From Arabidopsis thaliana (lineage: Eukaryota > Streptophyta > Magnoliopsida > Brassicales > Brassicaceae), in assembly GCF_000001735.4 (NCBI RefSeq), contig NC_003070.9, forward strand, positions 19,329,971-19,393,970: 64,000 bases of DNA, given 5' to 3'. The translations under genes were made by a program, and so were the position numbers. The notes under the pieces were generated by a model, which made no database searches, was not told where the DNA came from, and saw only the letters and a program-made list of their open reading frames with translations. Position 1 is the stretch's first letter; each line of letters starts with the position of its first letter. This document shows, piece by piece, positions 33,061 to 45,146 of the stretch.

Positions 33061-34284
33061 AGTTGGAAATGATTTCTTCTCCAAAAAAGTTAAATTTAAT
33101 TGAATATGGGTCTTCCCTGAAAAATACATAGGGCCTTTAGGCTTAAATTTCCAGATATTTAGAAGAAAAAAAAATGTTAGTTTAGGTTCAACTTTACCAA
33201 CATGGTTAATACTTAATAGGAAATTTAGATAAGCAACAGTATGGTGTCGGAAATATAAGAAAGTAATGCATGGACCGGATATCAGACTGCTTCAAGATTA
33301 AGTGTTTTAATTTTGACTTTGAGGAATTGATAAATTAATTGTGATGCATAATGGTAGCGTTTTACAATTTCTTTTTTGCACATACAGTTTTTTGTAATAG
33401 ATCCAAACCAATAGCTCTTTTATTATAGAAACATTAAAAAGATTTGAATAATCAAACGTTGCTTTATTACATGAGATTTCAGAAAGGAAAGAAAACATCG
33501 CAAGTTAAAAACATCTGAGGCACATCCACAGACAACAAGTAAAGGAAAGTAATTAAAAATAACAGATACGAGATTGTTATTACAGCACCATGGAACCCTA
33601 TTATTTTATTATCTTCATAATTATGAATTAAGAAGTAACCATGGGGAAGAATGGTTGAAACTTCTGTAATCTTGAAACATGTACATATGCTATATTTGTG
33701 TCTAGAGATGCATTTTTGTTGAACATATGTATTTTTTAAGATTAATAATCACCTGAAGCATGTGTCAGTGATAAATGGGGTTTAGAATGTAATTAACGTG
33801 GAGATGCCTATACGAGATATGCCTTCACCCCAAAATATATATCTGAATCGATTTATCTTTACGAAAGAGATATATAATACCTACTTGTATTTAGTTAATT
33901 CACTCTCAGATCTGGTGGATGAATATAATGAACCATGAATTTTGACTTTTGACAATATATTCTCGCTTTTTCCGGCCGCTTTCTTCATGTGTTGAATATT
34001 TGATTGTAAGATTTGAAGTTTCTTAGCTCAAGATTGATATTTACTTCTTGTTTGTTTATTAAAGAATCTTTTGTTTTGGGTTTGAAGTTTACAGCATGTA
34101 AATAGCATGTTATACATTTATTTAAAAAGGTTATGCTAATTTAATAATCATCACATTCAGTAAACTCAGAAGAAGAAAAAACGGGAACCGAGTTAGGCTA
34201 TTTTTTGTTGAATCGTATGAAACAAAGAATGCTGCCAGTAATTTTTAACTTTTCCAGTTGCTATCCATATCTATTGTTCTTTTA

Positions 34285-34290
<6 letters not shown>

Positions 34291-34326
<36 letters not shown>
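34291..34326. repeat. (AT)n microsatellite
   Basis: About 18 AT dinucleotides in a row, interrupted only at the edges. Confidence 0.9.
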
Positions 34327-34328
<2 letters not shown>

Positions 34329-35169
34329 TCACCTTATCAAAACTAAGAATTAGATTAATTTTAATAACAAATGAAATTTCAATATAAATGTATATATGTT
34401 TAAAGTTCTTAAGTGTAGGTGATGAAAACATTATATTTGAGTTTCTCTCTAGAAAAAAAAAACTATACACTAATTTAATTAGTTTCCTCGGATCTCATAT
34501 GAGGAATTCAAAGTCGCCTAGGTTTTTCGGTCCATCTCAAACTAAATCTAATTGTATGACTGGCAATAGCCTACTGGTTATCGTATATTTCTCTTCTTTG
34601 GAGTTATTATTAGTACATGGATTGATACATGCCTTTGAATATTCTTTTAGTTATCATTTTTCTTTAGACGTGTGGTTCTTTATGACTTAATATAAGTTTT
34701 ACACTCATTGCGAGTCAGCTTGATAAACAAACATATGCAGAATCACTGACAACAACTCAAGGTCTTAACTCTTTGTTAAAAAATCTAACAACAACATAAG
34801 TTTAAAAAGGAACAACGTCACCAACACTAAGCATCATGCATTAAGTAGAAAGTTTAATACTCCATACAAAGAAAAATATCACGTCAAAAACGTTGCGAAA
34901 AGTGCCACGGTTTCATTGGAGCTTTAAAAGTTTTGTTTGCATTTAATTCAGAATTATAATAATATTTTTATTTTTAAATACTGAAATACAGGTTTCATAA
35001 TTAAACCTTGTTTTATTACAAGAGATTGTAAACTCGAAAGAAATTACTGATTAAAGAAACATCGGAGTAGGTAGTAAATCATTGTAGATATGAGAGCCTT
35101 AAAACAAGATGAAGTTCGTGACTATATTTCCATCTAACCATATGGTTTTATAGCCTTTATAGTCTCGAA

Positions 35170-36930
35170 TTACGAAGGAATTGGAGAGAAGTAAACTCCG
35201 ATAGCGTCGAAAGCACCACCATCCCGCCCATAGAATCCAACAATAGCATTACCTTGGCTCTCCAACACAAATTTGGTACCTGACACAAACCCATATGTGG
35301 GAGAGATTCTCCCTTTTGATGTTTTGAAAATCAACGACCTAATGACCAAAACGTTATCATCGGGGAGTATGTTGTAGGTTCCCTCCACTGATATCAAATA
35401 CTCATTTGGATAGTCTATCACAAACTGTAATAAAGGGGAAAAAAACGTTAGTAAACCTACAATGAAATTATAAGAATACTTAAAATCTGATATAGTATTT
35501 AAGTGATACATTGACTGTTTGACTTATTGTCAATAAATTTGTAATAAAAAACGCGTAAATTAATCAAAGCCTAGTGAGTGTAATTGGTTTTTATATATAA
35601 ACAAGTTAAATATATCGATGGACTAATTAAGATTTAAGAATGTTATGTTTAAGAGATAAGAATTCAGTACCTCCTCTGTATCTCCATTCTTCATCCCGTG
35701 GTAACGTGTTACAACTTGGCCGTCCTTTTCATAGTCCACATTGATACTCCTTATAAGAGTGCTAATGTAAGTGACAGATATCTTTTTCACGCCATCATAA
35801 TTAGAGCCATCATCCCAAGGTTCGCCTCCGGTTAGACCACCTACAAGTTGTGACTTAGTAGGAGGAGCTGTTGTTAAATATGCTCCAATGGAGTTTAGGA
35901 CTTTCCCAGCAGATCCATGGAAGCCAATCACCATCTTGCCATTGACTCCACCGAGTGAAAACTTTGTAGTACCCTTTGGATATCCAATCACTTCAGAAGT
36001 CTTCAGGTTGGTTTTGAATTCAAGTGCTTGCATCGTACCAGATTTGTCGTAGTAGCCATCAACAGATACAATATATTCACTGTTTTGATAATCAATCTCA
36101 AACTGCAAACAAAAATGGTGATTGTATTAATAAGGACTTTGTACACAGTAGCCAATAACCTAAATATATGTGATATGGGAAACCACGACATAATAAGATC
36201 CAAGTTTGAGTTTCATTGGTCACTAGACTTAAACATTTATACATTAAAACATACCGTCTGTGTGAAACCGCTACCCGAAACACCATGGATAGATGCATCT
36301 ATAGTTTTTCCATCTTTGACATAATCAAATTTGATGTATTGTATGCCTTCAAGACCACCTCTTATATAAACCTTTGCTACATTGTCATGGTCAGCTCCAT
36401 CGTCCCACTGCTTGCCTCCCTTCCCACCAATTGCATCCAACTTTTGGGCCTTTGCCAACCCAGTTGAATCTTTCAACATAAAATTTAAATTAGGGTATTG
36501 TGTTTTCTAATTATATTCAATATACTTTCTGTCTCGAAAATAAATATTATATACCAAGACACCACCAATTGTTTTTAAAAGAGAAGGAATGGCTTGCCTG
36601 GAAATTTTATGCAAAATTTATAACAAACCTATATTTGATGTTGCCAAAAAACAAACAAAATAAATTCATACCATATTCAAAACTTACTATATATATAGTG
36701 TTATGTTCATATGTAATTATTATCTCATTATAACATTATGTGATAGTGTTATATATATTTTAGTGAAGAAGAGGGAATAAGACTATTGGCGTGTGTAAAT
36801 AGTGGATCATAAGGAAGCTGATCTCCTTAGTATTAAACATCAGTGGTGTAAATAAAAAAGTGTGGATAAGGAGAGCTTAGTTACCTATAATGGCTGAGGA
36901 GAGAAAAAGAAATATATAGATGATAACCAT
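35170..36930 (-). CDS. JAL8: Secreted two-domain jacalin-related lectin, 315 aa
   Basis: Corresponds to AT1G52070 (JAL8). Exons on the minus strand: 36930-36885, 36469-36255, 36102-35671 and 35424-35170. The 46-base first exon encodes the leader [15 protein letters not shown], and exon 2 continues [19 protein letters not shown]. Domain 1 ends [17 protein letters not shown] and domain 2 ends [17 protein letters not shown]. It is closest to JAL7. The internal Met of JAL6 and JAL7 (AMAQ) is Lys here (AKAQ), so a shorter cytosolic product from that codon is not possible. Confidence 0.92.
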
Positions 36931-36975
36931 GATCGCTGTGCTGTGGTGATTGGTGAAGAAGCCATGGCTGACGAT

Positions 36976-36986
36976 TCTTATTTATA
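36976..36986 (-). promoter_or_regulatory. TATA box of JAL8
   Basis: TATAAATAAGA on the minus strand, about 45 bases before the start codon, as in JAL6 and JAL7. Confidence 0.75.
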
Positions 36987-36989
36987 CAC

Positions 36990-37080
36990 ACAGTTCTGGG
37001 TCTTTCACATATGGAAATTACTAGTTTATAACTAGTGGCCTATGAGGCATTATAGAAAAATGTTTATCAGTTCTTATTTT
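36990..37080 (-). promoter_or_regulatory. Shared upstream module of JAL8
   Basis: Has the ordered CTTTCACA, ATTACTAGT and AACTAGTGGCCT segments (plus-strand wording) seen before JAL6 and JAL7. Confidence 0.5.
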
Positions 37081-38730
37081 CGCCTTTTAAAAGTATTTAG
37101 CTACACTTACACGCATGCATTAATTTTAAAATAACGTCGATTCAAGCGATATAGAAAGAAACTATTTCTTAAAAAACATGGATTTATAATGCTTGGATAT
37201 CAAATTAATTTACAAGTTGTGTTTTTTTTTTATATACAGGCTTACATTTAACCAAAACGTTTTTGAGCTTGAAAACAAATGAATATGTTTTGATTAATTG
37301 TGTAACATTTAAATTAAACTTATTAATATCGTACGTGGACTTATATGTTTTTTAGATTTTCTATATGCACACATGCATGTTCTGGAAAACACTTTCACAA
37401 ATCCTCATGATGAGTTTATAACACTTAATTAGTTAATTACTCCCCTGAATATGTACTCCCCTTCTGTTCATACTTGAGTTTATGACACTTAACTACTTCT
37501 TTTTTCGCCTAACTTCACCGTAAAGTGGAACCATAACGATTTAATTATATATAATAGTATTGTCGATTTCGAGGTTCGATTTATGGGCAGAAGACGTTGA
37601 TTTCACAAATTAGGGAAAATCAGAATCTTAAATTAATATTAAGAACCCATAGATTTGGTCAACATAGTTTCTCATGGCTCATGGGGAATCTGTTTTGGTA
37701 TAGATGCTTTTAGGGTTGGTTCGAAAGTTTTTCTTTGGATAATGTGATATACTATATATGAAAAATTCGGCATGAAAAACTATTTCGAGGGACTAGATGG
37801 GGAATATCACATTAGATTGGTGAAAGTAAAGCTAAGAAATAGATTTTAAGATCATTTGATACTAAAAACTGTACAAAGATGACTTAAAGTCATAATAAGG
37901 CCATCTAAAGACGAGATCCAAACCAGAGACTTCACCCATCCTCTATTAACTTTGAACCTCTTCATGGTATATCTCACTCTTCATAGACAGTTAGAAGCAT
38001 TAATATCTAATGTTTTGGCCATGAAATGGATGCTGTTTTTTTAATTTAGTTTCTGAATTTGGTTTTTAGTTTTTCGATTTTAGATTTTAGTTTTAGTTTT
38101 TGTTATTAAATTTTTGTTTTTAAAAAAAAAGTTTTGCTTTTTGAGAAAAAATAACGTAGATGAAGTAGAACTAGATTTCCTAAATAATAGGATAAATAAA
38201 AATCTAACATCATGACTGGAAGATTACTATAAAATTTGTTTCCTAATTAATTATAGAAAAACTTTGAACTATAGTTTCAGTTTCAGTCTAAGGCCGTTTC
38301 TTCTCCACTTTTATCAGCCGATTCTTCTCCACTTTTATCATGCAACTTTAGATTGTAATCTATCTAGCTTATAAGGTGTTCTTGAGTATTATTAACAATT
38401 TGGTATGAAAATGAGATTTTGAAAAACAAAAACCGCCCACACAACTGTGGTCTAGTGTTAAAGGAGAATTGGGAAAATGTTGGAAGGAACTAACCTAAGT
38501 TCAATCCACCTTACAAACAAAAATCACATATGTTTCGAAAGTTTGAGTTTGAGCTAAAAGTTCAAGTAATTTACCTATTATTCAGTAACATGCGATTTGG
38601 CTACCTCTGACATTAGTCAGAAAGCATTTCAAAATCGGAACCGACGGTGTGGTGGGCTTTTAGAGAGAAGTCCACTCTAAAATACTTTGGTACATTTCTA
38701 CTGAAACTCACTAGATAAATCTATAAGTTT

Positions 38731-38766
<36 letters not shown>

Positions 38767-39420
38767 ACAAAACATTCTCAATGCCTTTGTATTTTTTTTT
38801 TTTTTCCCAATCAAGGCCTTTGTCTTACTAGATCGATTGTCACGATGATTAGATGGATTGATTGTTTAGGCTCTTAGGCTCTCTGCCATCAACATGGGCT
38901 GAAATTTTCTGTTGGACCAAGTTCTCCCAACATGGATTTGGGCCATAAATTGTCCATATTTTTTTTCTCCTTGTATTTTTTATTGACAAAGGAACACATA
39001 TCACGAGTTAATGACACTGACATGCATCTTTAGTAGCATTAAAATATCAAATTTAATAATAAACATACAGCGATACAAAACTGAGTCACACACACACAAT
39101 AAGAGCCAGTCTATATGAATTAAATTAAATTAATTAATTGATTACCTATCTATGCATCTGGTGATGTTTGTGATCGACTCCTTCATCATTCTCTGTTCAA
39201 TATTTCTCCAAGTCATCAAAATTCTCGCCGTCAAATCAAATCATAAATCTCTGCTTCTCCAATTTGTTGAGAAACATCACATTCCGTGTTTGATCATCGG
39301 ACAATGAAATAAACCCACTCAAAAAGACAGAATCAAACTCCTTTTTGTTCTCTTTCTCTTAAACCCATTAACCATTTTCGTATCTGCTACCAACTTCCTG
39401 TAATTTTTCTCGGGAAAAAC
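37081..39420. other. Divergent spacer between JAL8 and AR791
   Basis: AT-rich. Contains the inverted relative of 32.4-32.6 kb (37500-37760), a SINE-like element with poly(A) tail (38436-38764) and the AR791 promoter. No gene seen. Confidence 0.5.
38436..38764 (+). mobile_element. tRNA-derived SINE-like element
   Basis: A-box-like TGGTCTAGTGT at 38448-38458, B box AGTTCAATCC at 38498-38507 (fits GWTCRANNC), and a 30-base poly(A) at 38735-38764 about 290 bases after the A box. This order and size fit Brassicaceae SINEs. The flanking target duplication was not clear. Confidence 0.5.
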
Positions 39421-39458
39421 AAAAAAACATAAAACCCAAATCTTTAAGCGATTTTTTC

Positions 39459-39763
39459 ATGGCGTTTCTGGTGAGTTTACTTGTTTATGTTGTTCTTTTG
39501 ACTTAATTTATCTCCTTCAAATAAGACAAAGATTCGATTTTTATGTTTTGGGTTCTTCCCAAAGCTCTGTTTTTTGTACTATTAGATATAGAAAGGGGAA
39601 AAAAATCAAAACTTTTTCGTTTTGATCAGATCTTTAGTTTCTGTAGTGAGTAGATTACTGTTGATCCTTGGTGGTTATTTGATCCCATCATCAAAAGTTT
39701 GTCTTTTTGATTACAATCTGTTACTTTTTGTAGATGGAGGTCGATGAAGAAGAAGAGATATGA
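39459..39763 (+). CDS. Spliced 13-codon upstream ORF in the AR791 leader
   Basis: An ATG at 39459 opens MAFL up to a GTGAGT donor at 39471. Joined to the acceptor TTTTTGTAG (exon from 39734) it continues MEVDEEEEI and stops at TGA 39761-39763, 55 bases before the AR791 start. If the leader intron is spliced as proposed, this uORF precedes the main frame and could limit its translation. Both splice sites are canonical; use is inferred. Confidence 0.4.
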
Positions 39764-39817
39764 TTTAGTCGTTCTTCAAATTGAGAATCTTGGGGTGGTT
39801 GTTTTTTATTGGTAGTC

Positions 39818-41892
39818 ATGATTATTACCACACACAAAAGAGATATAAACTTGTTGGTGCTTCAATTAGGAGCAGCTCTTGCTGTATCTTTTGCTGGATT
39901 TCTCTTTGCCCGATTTAGAAAGAATACAAAAAGAATTGGACCTACTTTGCCTCCTCTTCCACCTCACTCTTCTGGTTTGTGTTTCTGTCTTATTGCTTTT
40001 TGTATAGAAGATTTTAATTGATTTATGCAGTCCCTGAGTCTAATGAGTAAAGAGGGTTTTGTCAATTTCAGATAATGGATACAGAGACTATTCCAACAAA
40101 TCCATTGATGTAAGTTAACATCTCTCAGTCTCATGAACAGTGTGTGGTAGAAGTTGCTATTTTTAGCCTTGACTTATGATCTGTAGATTGTTGCTATAAT
40201 GGTGATCAGTAATGTTTGAAGTTACTGTAGATTTGAGAATTGAGACCATTTTAATGGAATTTTGATCAGATTCTGTTTTCTGTTTTCTTTGGTAGAGACG
40301 AGATGAGGGCACGGAGAAGACGGATGAAGAGACTTTAATTGGTGTTTCGCCACGAAGGGAATGTGATCTTGATGAAAAAGATGTGTTTCTTTTACCGGAG
40401 TTTGAAGAGGAAGCTAAAAAGTTAGATTTGTTGGTTTGTGATGACTGTGAAACACCGAGGTCAGATATAACTGCTCCTTTAGCATTTCCTAGCGAAGAGG
40501 AAGCTGATCATGAGAATGAGATTAACCGGTTGAGAAACACGGTGAGAGCGCTCCGTGAGAGAGAGAGGTGTCTTGAGGATAAGTTGTTAGAATACTACAG
40601 CCTTAAGGAGCAGCAAAAGATTGCAATGGAACTGAGAAGTAGATTGAAGCTAAACCAGATGGAGACTAAAGTTTTCAATTTTAAGATCAAGAAGTTGCAA
40701 GCAGAGAACGAAAAACTTAAGGCTGAATGTTTTGAGCATTCTAAAGTTTTGTTGGAGCTGGATATGGCTAAGTCTCAGGTTCAAGTGCTTAAGAAGAAAC
40801 TGAACATCAATACTCAACAACACGTAGCGCAGATCTTGTCGCTTAAACAACGAGTGGCGAGGCTGCAAGAAGAAGAAATCAAGGCTGTGTTACCTGATCT
40901 TGAAGCTGATAAGATGATGCAGAGGTTAAGGGATTTGGAAAGTGAGATCAACGAGCTTACGGATACTAACACGAGATTACAGTTTGAGAATTTTGAGCTT
41001 TCTGAGAAGCTGGAGTCTGTTCAAATCATAGCAAATTCAAAACTGGAGGAACCAGAGGAGGTATAACCTCAAATTTTTGGACTTCCTACAAAATATTGAA
41101 TGCTGATTTCAAAACGTTTGTTTGTTACAGATTGAGACATTACGCGAAGATTGTAACCGATTGAGGAGTGAAAATGAAGAGTTAAAGAAGGATGTCGAGC
41201 AGCTTCAAGGGGATCGATGTACTGACCTCGAGCAGCTCGTTTATCTCAGATGGATAAATGCTTGCTTAAGATATGAGCTAAGGACTTACCAGCCTCCTGC
41301 TGGTAAAACTGTTGCTAGGGATCTTAGTACTACTCTAAGTCCTACTTCAGAGGAGAAAGCAAAGCAACTGATCCTCGAATACGCACATAGCGAAGATAAC
41401 ACTGATTATGATCGATGGTCATCTTCGCAGGAAGAGTCATCAATGATCACTGACTCAATGTTTTTAGATGATTCTTCTGTTGACACTTTGTTTGCAACTA
41501 AAACAAAAAAGACAGGAAAGAAGAAGCTGATGCATAAGTTAATGAAGATCTTACATGGTAAAGATACTAAAGACAGCAAGAAGAGAGCTGGTTCATCGGA
41601 ACCGAGCAGCTCAAACACTGGTGTTCATTCAACTCCTAGGCAGCTTAGATCAACACATTCAATGGACTTCCAAATGTTGATGCGTGGCAAAGACGAGGAA
41701 GAAGACTTCAAGAATCACATTGTGATGCTGCGTCGTAAGAGTGAAGCAGCAGGTTCTTCCACTTATGGAGAAGAACACTGTTTGGAAACAGATCAAAACG
41801 GGAAGAAAGAGCTGATTAAATTAGCAGATGCGCTTACGAAATCTCGTTCTACAAAGAAACTGCATAAGAAATCTGTGTCCTTCTTTTTCTGA
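39818..41892 (+). CDS. AR791: AR791, coiled-coil actin-binding-family protein, 573 aa
   Basis: Corresponds to AT1G52080. Exons are 39818-39974, 40072-40109, 40296-41060 and 41131-41892, giving 573 codons plus stop. The start ATG gives MIITTHKRD and then a hydrophobic segment (about residues 10-30, LLVLQLGAALAVSFAGFLFA) followed by basic residues, as in an N-terminal anchor. A short Pro-rich piece (PTLPPLPP) follows. A long coiled coil covers about 133-310 and again about 321-365. The segment LVYLRWINACLRYELR is the conserved motif shared with CHUP1-type proteins. The C-terminal part is Ser/Lys-rich and ends HKKSVSFFF. CHUP1 relatives tie organelles to actin; that role here is inference from family. 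Confidence 0.92.
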
Positions 41893-42200
41893 AAGTAAGT
41901 AGAAACACTAACTTACTTGTTACTGTAACACGCATCGCCTAAAGCTACATGTATGTGTATATAGATATAGCTTAAAGTTTGTAAATTTGTGAATCAAAAC
42001 ATAAGAAAAGAGTGGAGAGAATCTGATATGAAGCTTGAGAGAAATGAGTAACGCTTGGTGAGGAGCATTGAAACTTAATTTATGACATGTTATTGTAGAT
42101 GTCGAAAGACACTCGCGTTTATCCAAACATAGGAGACATGATACATTACAGAGTTGAACAGAGTTTGGGAAGATATTGTTTGAGGAGATATGAAAAATGA

Positions 42201-42451
42201 TTAGTTGGTAATGGGTAGGACATGGACACCAATTTGATGAAGCATGTTGTTGGCTTTCCATGAAACCCTACCATTTTATGACCTTCCTTGTGGAGTACGA
42301 AATTTGAAATCATATCGAGTCCAAAGGCTTTAGAGGTTCGTTTGTTGGTCTTGAAGTTAAGCATAAGTAAAACTTTAACTTCACTTCCATCAACTTTATC
42401 ATAACTACCCTCCAGTGATATCAAGTATTCACTCGGATACTCCATCTCGAA
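42201..42451 (-). pseudogene. Orphan jacalin C-terminal exon, frameshifted
   Basis: Starts at a proper acceptor (GGCAG|TTCGAG) and reads [19 protein letters not shown]... KMVGFHGK. One base is then missing after the HGK codons; in the shifted frame it goes on [16 protein letters not shown] to a TAA at 42201-42203. This is the last exon type of JAL9 and JAL10. No other jacalin exon lies upstream, so it is a solitary relic. Confidence 0.85.
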
Positions 42452-42534
42452 CTGCCAAAACAAGTAAAAACAACTTGATCACTTCAAAAAATAATTGGCT
42501 AATGTTTAGGTTAATACCTACATTAACGTATAAC

Positions 42535-43030
42535 AGTTACTTGAATCGGAACAACAATAGTTAGTATCTACTCAACGAGAAAAAATCAAAGATAACAGTA
42601 TAAAACAAACGAATGGTTTATTAAATAGTTTACATCTAAATATTAGCGTACAATTGTAACAGTTTCTTCTGGAGCAAAATTAGCAACAAATATGTAGTGT
42701 ATGCTAAAATTTAAGTTATCGAATAAATGTTATTTATTGATCAAATCCACCCAAAAAGACATGGTTATTAGAAAGTTGAATTCATGTGTTCTGAATCAGA
42801 GTTAGCATCTACTAATGTGGTTATGTTAATACGTAAATTAACGAATAACAGTTCCTTGAATCGGAACAAAAATAGTTAGCATCAATCCGAAAGAGAAATT
42901 CAAAAAGAACATTATTAAAAAATAAATGGTTTATTAAAATGGTTAGCATCTAAATGTTAGTGAACAACGGTAATAGCTTCTTCGGGAACAGGGTTAGCAA
43001 GAAATATTTAGTATATGCTAATATTTAACT
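42535..43030. repeat. Direct repeat, about 190 bp, period 305
   Basis: AACGTATAACAGTTACTTGA at 42535 and AACGAATAACAGTTCCTTGA at 42840 begin two diverged copies. Both continue through GAATCGGAACAA, AATGGTTTATTAAA and TTAGCA(A/T)... to about 42725 and 43030. Confidence 0.75.
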
Positions 43031-44650
43031 GAACGTATAACATATGTTGGATCAAAACAAAAAAAAAAACAAAAAATATTATGTTGCCGTCTGACACAAT
43101 ATAGGGGCACAAAGGTTATTATACTCAGCAGATAACAGTTGAAAATTCGAAGACTTAATTTTGGAGTCTTCCGAGTATAGACAATGATAATACCCTTTTT
43201 TTTTGTCACAAGTGTGTTTTATTTAGTATAAAAAAAAATAACATGACTATATTTTACAAACATTAAAACAAGTAAACCTAACAAAACAAAACAAAACCAA
43301 ATAAAAAAAACTCTAAACTATAGGAAAAGCTAACACAACATATTAGACACGTGGTAAGCCGGAAACATGTTAGTTGACATGTGCAAAGTTGAAGATGTGG
43401 GAGTATTAGTTGATCGGAAAGCTTCAATTTCGGCCAAGATCGCCGGAAAATTATTCAATCCACTTATCTCAATCTTCGCTCAAAGAAACAAAACGAAATT
43501 CTATTTTAGCTTTGATGAGATTATGACTCCACAAACTAAATTTGAAAATCTTCTTCATCTTCTTTTTCAATCAAGCACTTTTCAATCTTCAAAGAAATTA
43601 TCAAATATAGGTTTCCTTTCATTCAACCCTGATCTTAGGCAAAGAAGATGAGCCTAAAACCATGATGCTGATATAGACTGCACAATTTATTCATGAGAAA
43701 GACAAGAAGCGGCAACAAATAGCCGTAACATGAGCCGGACCACACCGGAAACAGAGCCAGACCACACCAAAAACAAAGTCGGTTCTAATCGGGACAACGA
43801 AAGCCGATAAGCATACCGAATGGTGGAACAAGGATTGAGTTTTCTCTCTCTTAATAATCCTAGAGAGAGAGAGCTCATCCTTTGTGACCAGGCTAGTCCA
43901 AACACTTACACCAAGAGAGACTTGAAATTCTATTTCTTTTTTGGATATCATTCTCTCAATATTGAATACTACAACAATGTTATTTCATGGTTGGATATTG
44001 CTATCTCATATAAAACGTGGATCAAACCACAATTTTGTTTAGGGTATTGTGAAAACATGTATTTTCTCTAATGTTTATAGAAATGAGTATTTTATCTCTC
44101 TAAAAGACTAATTTTTCATTCCTTCTTCTTTTTTTAAGAATTTGTTTACAAATGACGGCGATGATTGAGCTCGTGCAATGACAAAAATTTTGAAGACTGT
44201 GAGAAGCAAGGGCAGTGACTCATGAATCATGTCTTGTGATGAAAAAGACGGCAAGATCTTGACTTCCGATTAGCGTTGGCGGCGATGGTGACTCATGAAT
44301 CATGTCTTGTGATGAAAAAGACGGCAAGATCTTGACTTCCGATTAGCGTTGGCGGCGATGGTGAATTTCAGCGATGATGGTGAATTAAGCGTGAGAAGCA
44401 AGGGTGGTAGTTTGGGTCTCCAGATCCTCTGCTAGCATCGTCGTCCAAACATCGCGAACAAATTTGGTTTAGAATTACTCTTCCAAATCCTCTGTTATTA
44501 GTTGGTGACGACGATGATGAATTTCGACAATAATGAACAAATTTGATTTAAAATTAGTGATGAATTAGAGATTAATTGATTCGAGCAGTGTCTAAGATTA
44601 GATCAAAGGATTTTTTAGATAGTATCCTTAGGGTTTGGATTTCTTCCATT
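43031..44650. other. Spacer, no supported gene
   Basis: Several short open frames (43367-43651 plus strand; 43687-43951 minus strand) lack a recognisable family or splice sites. A 73-bp tandem repeat lies at 44215-44363. Confidence 0.45.
44215..44363. repeat. 73-bp perfect tandem duplication
   Basis: GTGACTCATGAATCATGTCT starts copies at 44215 and 44288, and both run to GGCGGCGATG. The copies look identical by eye, so the duplication is recent. Confidence 0.9.
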
Positions 44651-45146
44651 GAAAATAATTTATGAGAATATTACACGTAGAGGCAATATTTCAAAACTTT
44701 GGCCACAATAGAACACTTTAAAACTATTAGTCACTTTAACTCAGTATAATTATCCCTTTACCCTGAAATCGTTGGTTTAATAAAACATAACAAATTTAGC
44801 CGGTTTTCTCTCATCCGGTTCCGGTTGAATCACGTATTATCAGTTACTGTCTGGGTTAAATCTTCATTTACCAACACGATCGTAAAAAAACGGTTACCCA
44901 GTAAAAACCCTAATTTACTGTATCTCCACATCGCCACTGCTCCCAATCCGGCGACTGCTCCGAATCCGGCGACTCCTCCGTCGCTGTCCATCAATCCACC
45001 ACTCAGGCGAGTTTATACTCGCTGAATAAAAACCAAATAGTAATTTCCCCCAAATCTCTGCAATAATCGAATTCGATTTCGATTTATTGTTCTCGTAAGC
45101 CAGATTCATTAGCATTCCAGTTGATTCTCACTGATCGGAATACTCA

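Larger units (their letters stand above)
30831..35169. other. JAL7 upstream and JAL8 3' flank, 4.3 kb without a gene
   Basis: Contains a hAT-type MITE (31964-32117), a segment with an inverted relative at 37.5-37.7 kb (32400-32640), a SINE-like A-box stretch (33015-33060), a copy of the JAL6-upstream block (33830-34050) and an (AT)n microsatellite (about 34291-34326). Short open frames here lack coding character. Confidence 0.5.

Noticed and set aside
43367..43951. Frames at 43367-43651 (+) and 43687-43951 (-)
   Set aside because: Overlap low-complexity CTCTCT/GAGAGA runs and have no matching partner exons.
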